NCBI GenBank assembly: GCA_900314225.1
Contig: OMUM01000107.1
Coordinates: forward strand, 1 to 7,725
Reading direction: 5' to 3'
Origin: an uncultured bacterium
Lineage (GTDB): Bacteria > Bacillota_I > Bacilli_A > RF39 > UBA660
DNA length: 7,725 nucleotides
The translations under genes and the position numbers were made by a program. The notes below the pieces were generated by a model that made no database searches, had not been told where the DNA came from, and was given only the letters and a program-made list of their open reading frames with translations. The stretch's first letter is position 1; every line of letters begins with the position of its first letter. This document shows positions 7,088 through 7,725 of the stretch, one piece after another.

Positions 7088-7725
7088 CTAACATTTATAT
7101 TTTAGCATATATTCGGTATATTTTAAACTATTAAGCACTTTATTAAATTTCTGTTTATCGACCTGTTTAACAAACTCTGAAAACTTATTTTGAAGTTCTA
7201 GTGGTGCATTAGGTATTTTATAATTATAAATATCTTCATTATGTATTGCTGGATAATTAGCCCCAGTTGTAATAGAACTCATATCGTTAGTAAAATCATC
7301 AGATAATAAAATATACATCAAATATTCAGCTCTTATTCCTTTGCTTCTTAAAACACAAAATCCACTAGTCCCAATTATGTTATCATCATTATATTTATTC
7401 ATGGCAATATTTTTCAAATTAGGCCTTACAGTAGATACAACTATATCATTATATCTTAGACATTGTTGAGCCCTTGATGGTTCTTCACCAACTTTATAAT
7501 CTGTATATCCTGACATTACATTTTTGGCACTGTCAATTGATGATATATCTATATATTTAATTTTATCTCCATTTTTAAATCTCTTTTTAATTTTTATAAT
7601 GTTTTTATCAATAACTTCTCCTATCGTTATATAAGCAAATTTATTATTGTTTTTGATTGTTCCAAACATTTCGACAAACTGAGATTTTACAAGAATATTT
7701 AATTTTTCTATTTCATTTTTCTTTA
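7088..7725 (-). CDS. hsdS: Type I restriction specificity subunit HsdS, C-terminal part (5' end beyond window)
   Basis: HsdS gives the type I enzyme its DNA target and holds the methylase subunits. The frame is open from the right edge to the TAG at 7090-7088, giving 211 visible residues. An ATG at 7669 could be taken as a start, but the 18 codons before it encode KKNEIEKLNILVKSQFVE, leading into MFG; this is the classic end of the HsdS central conserved region (KSQFVEMFG). So the gene continues to the right, and the first recognition domain lies outside. Visible residues about 27-180 form a second target-recognition domain, with KIKYIDISSID, LRYNDIVVSTVRPNLKN and the TGANYPAIHNEDI stretch. 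The closing PNAPLELQNKFSEFVKQVDKQK segment and a short helical tail match the distal conserved region, although the tail is rather short. It overlaps the unlikely longer hsdR start and lies 23 bases from the preferred one. hsdM is expected upstream. The target sequence cannot be predicted from the protein alone. Confidence 0.92.
   Translation of the reverse strand, partial: KKNEIEKLNILVKSQFVEMFGTIKNNNKFAYITIGEVIDKNIIKIKKRFKNGDKIKYIDISSIDSAKNVMSGYTDYKVGEEPSRAQQCLRYNDIVVSTVRPNLKNIAMNKYNDDNIIGTSGFCVLRSKGIRAEYLMYILLSDDFTNDMSSITTGANYPAIHNEDIYNYKIPNAPLELQNKFSEFVKQVDKQKFNKVLNSLKYTEYMLKYKC

Noticed and set aside
1..7725. Possible recoding of TGA as Trp, as in mycoplasmas
   Set aside because: Trp positions checked use TGG and the long genes contain no in-frame TGA, so the standard code fits.

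Overview
The window is very AT-rich (well under 35% GC by eye). It uses the standard code: Trp is read from TGG and TGA is not read through. Shine-Dalgarno sequences are strong (AGGAGG and GGAGG types), and Arg is mostly AGA. This suggests a low-GC Bacillota-like bacterium (Bacilli or Clostridia type), but the species cannot be named from the sequence. All four genes lie on the minus strand, so transcription runs from the right edge to the left edge.

From right to left there are four genes. (1) The 3' part of hsdS, a type I restriction specificity subunit, is open to the right edge; it shows the end of the central conserved region and a complete second target-recognition domain. (2) A complete hsdR of EcoEI type has DUF4145, a coiled-coil linker, a PD-(D/E)XK nuclease, an SF2 translocase and an EcoEI-type C-terminus. 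(3) A complete GmrSD-like protein fuses a DUF262 (ParB/Srx-like) domain with the DGQQR motif to a DUF1524 HNH-like nuclease domain carrying HHIFP. (4) The first 612 residues of a large helicase combine an HRDC-like domain, DUF4011 and the SF1 Walker A box; the gene runs off the left edge. hsdM is not in the window and would be expected just to the right.

hsdS, hsdR and the DUF262 gene are packed tightly: the hsdR ribosome-binding site follows hsdS almost directly, and the DUF262 Shine-Dalgarno overlaps the hsdR stop. They look co-transcribed and translationally coupled. An 84-base gap then holds a weak terminator-like hairpin with a T-tract, an extended -10 promoter (TGTTATAAT) and a strong ribosome-binding site, so the helicase gene probably has its own promoter.

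Functionally this is a phage-defence locus. The type I system cuts unmethylated DNA. The DUF262/DUF1524 protein resembles nucleases that act on modified DNA or work beside modification systems (GmrSD, BrxU, SspE). The HRDC-DUF4011 helicase belongs to a group common in defence islands. The tight coupling of the GmrSD-like gene to hsdR, followed by a separately promoted helicase, is the most interesting feature. No RNA genes, CRISPR arrays, insertion sequences or attachment sites were seen.
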